Shown: positions 62,874 to 64,000 of the stretch, piece by piece
Layout of the letters: every line of letters starts with the position of its first letter
How positions within the stretch are numbered: position 1 is the stretch's first letter
Assembly: GCF_037949285.1 (NCBI RefSeq)
Contig: NZ_CP149926.1
Coordinates: forward strand, 1,591,501 to 1,655,500
From: Thioclava sp. GXIMD4216
GTDB lineage: Bacteria; Pseudomonadota; Alphaproteobacteria; Rhodobacterales; Rhodobacteraceae
Direction of reading: 5' to 3'
Length of the DNA stretch: 64,000 bases
Program-made: the position numbers and the translations under genes
The notes under the pieces: model-generated
What the model was told of the DNA's origin: nothing
The model's database searches: none
The model's input: only the letters and a program-made list of their open reading frames with translations

Positions 62874-62995
62874 AGTGGGCCTCCGTAATAACCAGCTCTG
62901 GCCATGAAACCGGCCAGCCGTCAACGCCGTTTTGTCTAAGGGCTGGAACGGGGGAATGCAAACGGTATGCGCCTGTATACGGGCGCTAACATAAC

Positions 62996-63021
62996 AAAAG
63001 AGCCGCCCCCTGAAGGGCGGC
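62996..63021 (-). terminator. terminator of sspB
   Basis: Stem GCCGCCC/GGGCGGC; leftward it is followed by TCTTTTG. Confidence 0.7.
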
Positions 63022-63061
63022 CTGTGATCTGTGCCGGACGGTCATGCCGACCCGCGCCCGC

Positions 63062-63523
63062 TCAGGACTTGCGGAACTTGTCGAGGCTGACAACTTCGGC
63101 CTCGGGGCGGTCGCCTGCGGGCGGCGGATCGTCATCGCCATCCTCTTCCGGCGCGTCCTCTTCCTCGGAGTCTTGGGTTTCGAATCTCAGGCCGAATTCG
63201 ACACTGGGATCGACGAAGGTCTGGATCGCGTCATAGGGAATATAGAGCGGCTCGGGATTGTTGCCGAAATTCAGCGTCACGCCGAAACCGTCATCATCGA
63301 CATTGAGATTGTCGAACCAGTGCTGGATGACCACCGTCATTTCTTCAGGATAACGCGAATGCAGCCAATCCGCCATTTCAACGCCATCCGCCCGCGTGTC
63401 GAAGGTGATGAAAAAATGGTGCGCGCCCGGAAGGCCGTTTTCGGCCACATCCGAAAGCACCTCCTGTATCAGGCTTCGCATTGCGCGATGCATCAGGTTG
63501 CCATAATCGATGCTGCGGGTCAT
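63062..63523 (-). CDS. sspB: ClpXP adaptor SspB, alphaproteobacterial type
   Basis: 153 residues from ATG 63523. IDYGNLMHRAMRSLIQEVL, AHHFFITFDTRADGVEMADWL and IPYDAIQTFVDPSVEFGLRF match the SspB-alpha fold that binds ssrA-tagged peptides. A long acidic linker leads to the ClpX-binding tail (AEVVSLDKFRKS). It delivers tagged proteins to ClpXP. Next to fumC, as common in relatives. Confidence 0.93.
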   Translation of the reverse strand: MTRSIDYGNLMHRAMRSLIQEVLSDVAENGLPGAHHFFITFDTRADGVEMADWLHSRYPEEMTVVIQHWFDNLNVDDDGFGVTLNFGNNPEPLYIPYDAIQTFVDPSVEFGLRFETQDSEEEDAPEEDGDDDPPPAGDRPEAEVVSLDKFRKS

Positions 63524-63627
63524 TCCTTGTCCTTCCATACCTTGGCAGGTGTTCCCTCACCATAGGGGTTTTACGACCGTTGGAAAGGGGCACTCTTGCG
63601 TCCAAGGTGCTTTAGACGCGAGAAATC

Positions 63628-64000
63628 TTACGAAATCTTCTCGCTGGAGAGACAGAGTTCGACAGTGTCCTTGGGTAAGAAGCCGAGTTGGCTGAACAAC
63701 CCGATCAGATCGTAGTGATCCTGTGATCCGGCAATCTTGTCCCCGTCGAATTCGATCAGGGACTGGCCGGTAAAGGCGACCGTCTCACCGGAGGACTTCG
63801 AAAGCCCGCTGACGCGCATCATCACATGTAAAAAACGGCCGTTTTCATAGGAGTACAGAATGTCGTGCTGGATCGCGTCAAGCAGGGCGCGCAGGGCGGG
63901 CACCAGATCCTCGAGATCGTCGCGGGTCATGCAGACATCGGTGATGAGGCCGTGTGATTCTGTGGCATCCGTCACGAAGGCGGGCAGGCGCTCGACGCGC
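63628..64000 (-). CDS. hypothetical protein, possibly NTF2/SnoaL-like (5' partial)
   Basis: The frame is open to the right edge, so the 5' end is outside the window. The first in-frame ATG is at 63975, but conserved-looking residues continue upstream (RLPAFVTD). It could be a small alpha+beta barrel: DLEDLVPALRALLDAIQHDILYSYENGRFLHVMMRVSG, then AFTGQSLIEFDGDKIAGSQDHYD, reminiscent of SnoaL-like proteins. Family membership is tentative. Confidence 0.5.
   Translation of the reverse strand, partial: RVERLPAFVTDATESHGLITDVCMTRDDLEDLVPALRALLDAIQHDILYSYENGRFLHVMMRVSGLSKSSGETVAFTGQSLIEFDGDKIAGSQDHYDLIGLFSQLGFLPKDTVELCLSSEKIS

Overview
The window looks like a GC-rich chromosomal segment from an alphaproteobacterium of the Rhodobacteraceae (Rhodobacterales). 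The reasons are the alphaproteobacterial ChpT phosphotransferase and SspB adaptor, an IscR with a single cysteine, the fumC / DUF4169 / RHH neighbourhood, olsBA ornithine-lipid genes, FnrL-type boxes in front of the cyd genes, and secreted RTX proteins ending in Hint domains. Genus cannot be fixed from sequence reading alone.

Bases 1-14150 are accessory DNA. The left part is the end of one prophage: a tail-assembly fragment, a GH19 endolysin with a holin, a HicAB toxin-antitoxin pair and an SGNH-type cargo protein. Next comes an island with a cold-shock operon, an orphan SUKH immunity-like gene, a TerB-like/BRCT protein and a large RloC/PrrC-like AAA_13 ATPase, interspersed with copies of a degenerate repeat. 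A 3' fragment of a tRNA-Leu(CAA) gene (10672-10724) marks an attachment site. It is followed by a tyrosine integrase and the remains of a second prophage (SAR endolysin, Rz-like gene) that an IS3-family element interrupts at 12901-14150.

Bases 14815-21976 carry three consecutive Hint-domain genes. The first is a 1650-residue RTX/cadherin-like exoprotein, the second a small Cys-rich RTX protein, and the third a divergent Hint protein that has lost the conserved histidine. After a DUF1127 gene and a divergent MocR regulator with repeated palindromic operators comes a polyamine-type ABC transporter (two permeases and an ATPase, no binding protein). Then follow typA, an SMR efflux protein, two YitT paralogues and icd.

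Bases 34749-43178 hold the iron-sulfur assembly locus: iscR, a NifS-like desulfurase, sufB, sufC, sufD and sufS, with four unrelated small genes embedded. It is followed by tRNA-Arg(CCG), an integrase scar, a TetR/EamA pair, a methyltransferase, a pirin, three identical tRNA-Asp genes and proA. The right end carries chpT, olsBA, the complete cydDC-cydAB-cydX set for cytochrome bd with FnrL-like boxes, an L,D-transpeptidase, fumC and sspB.
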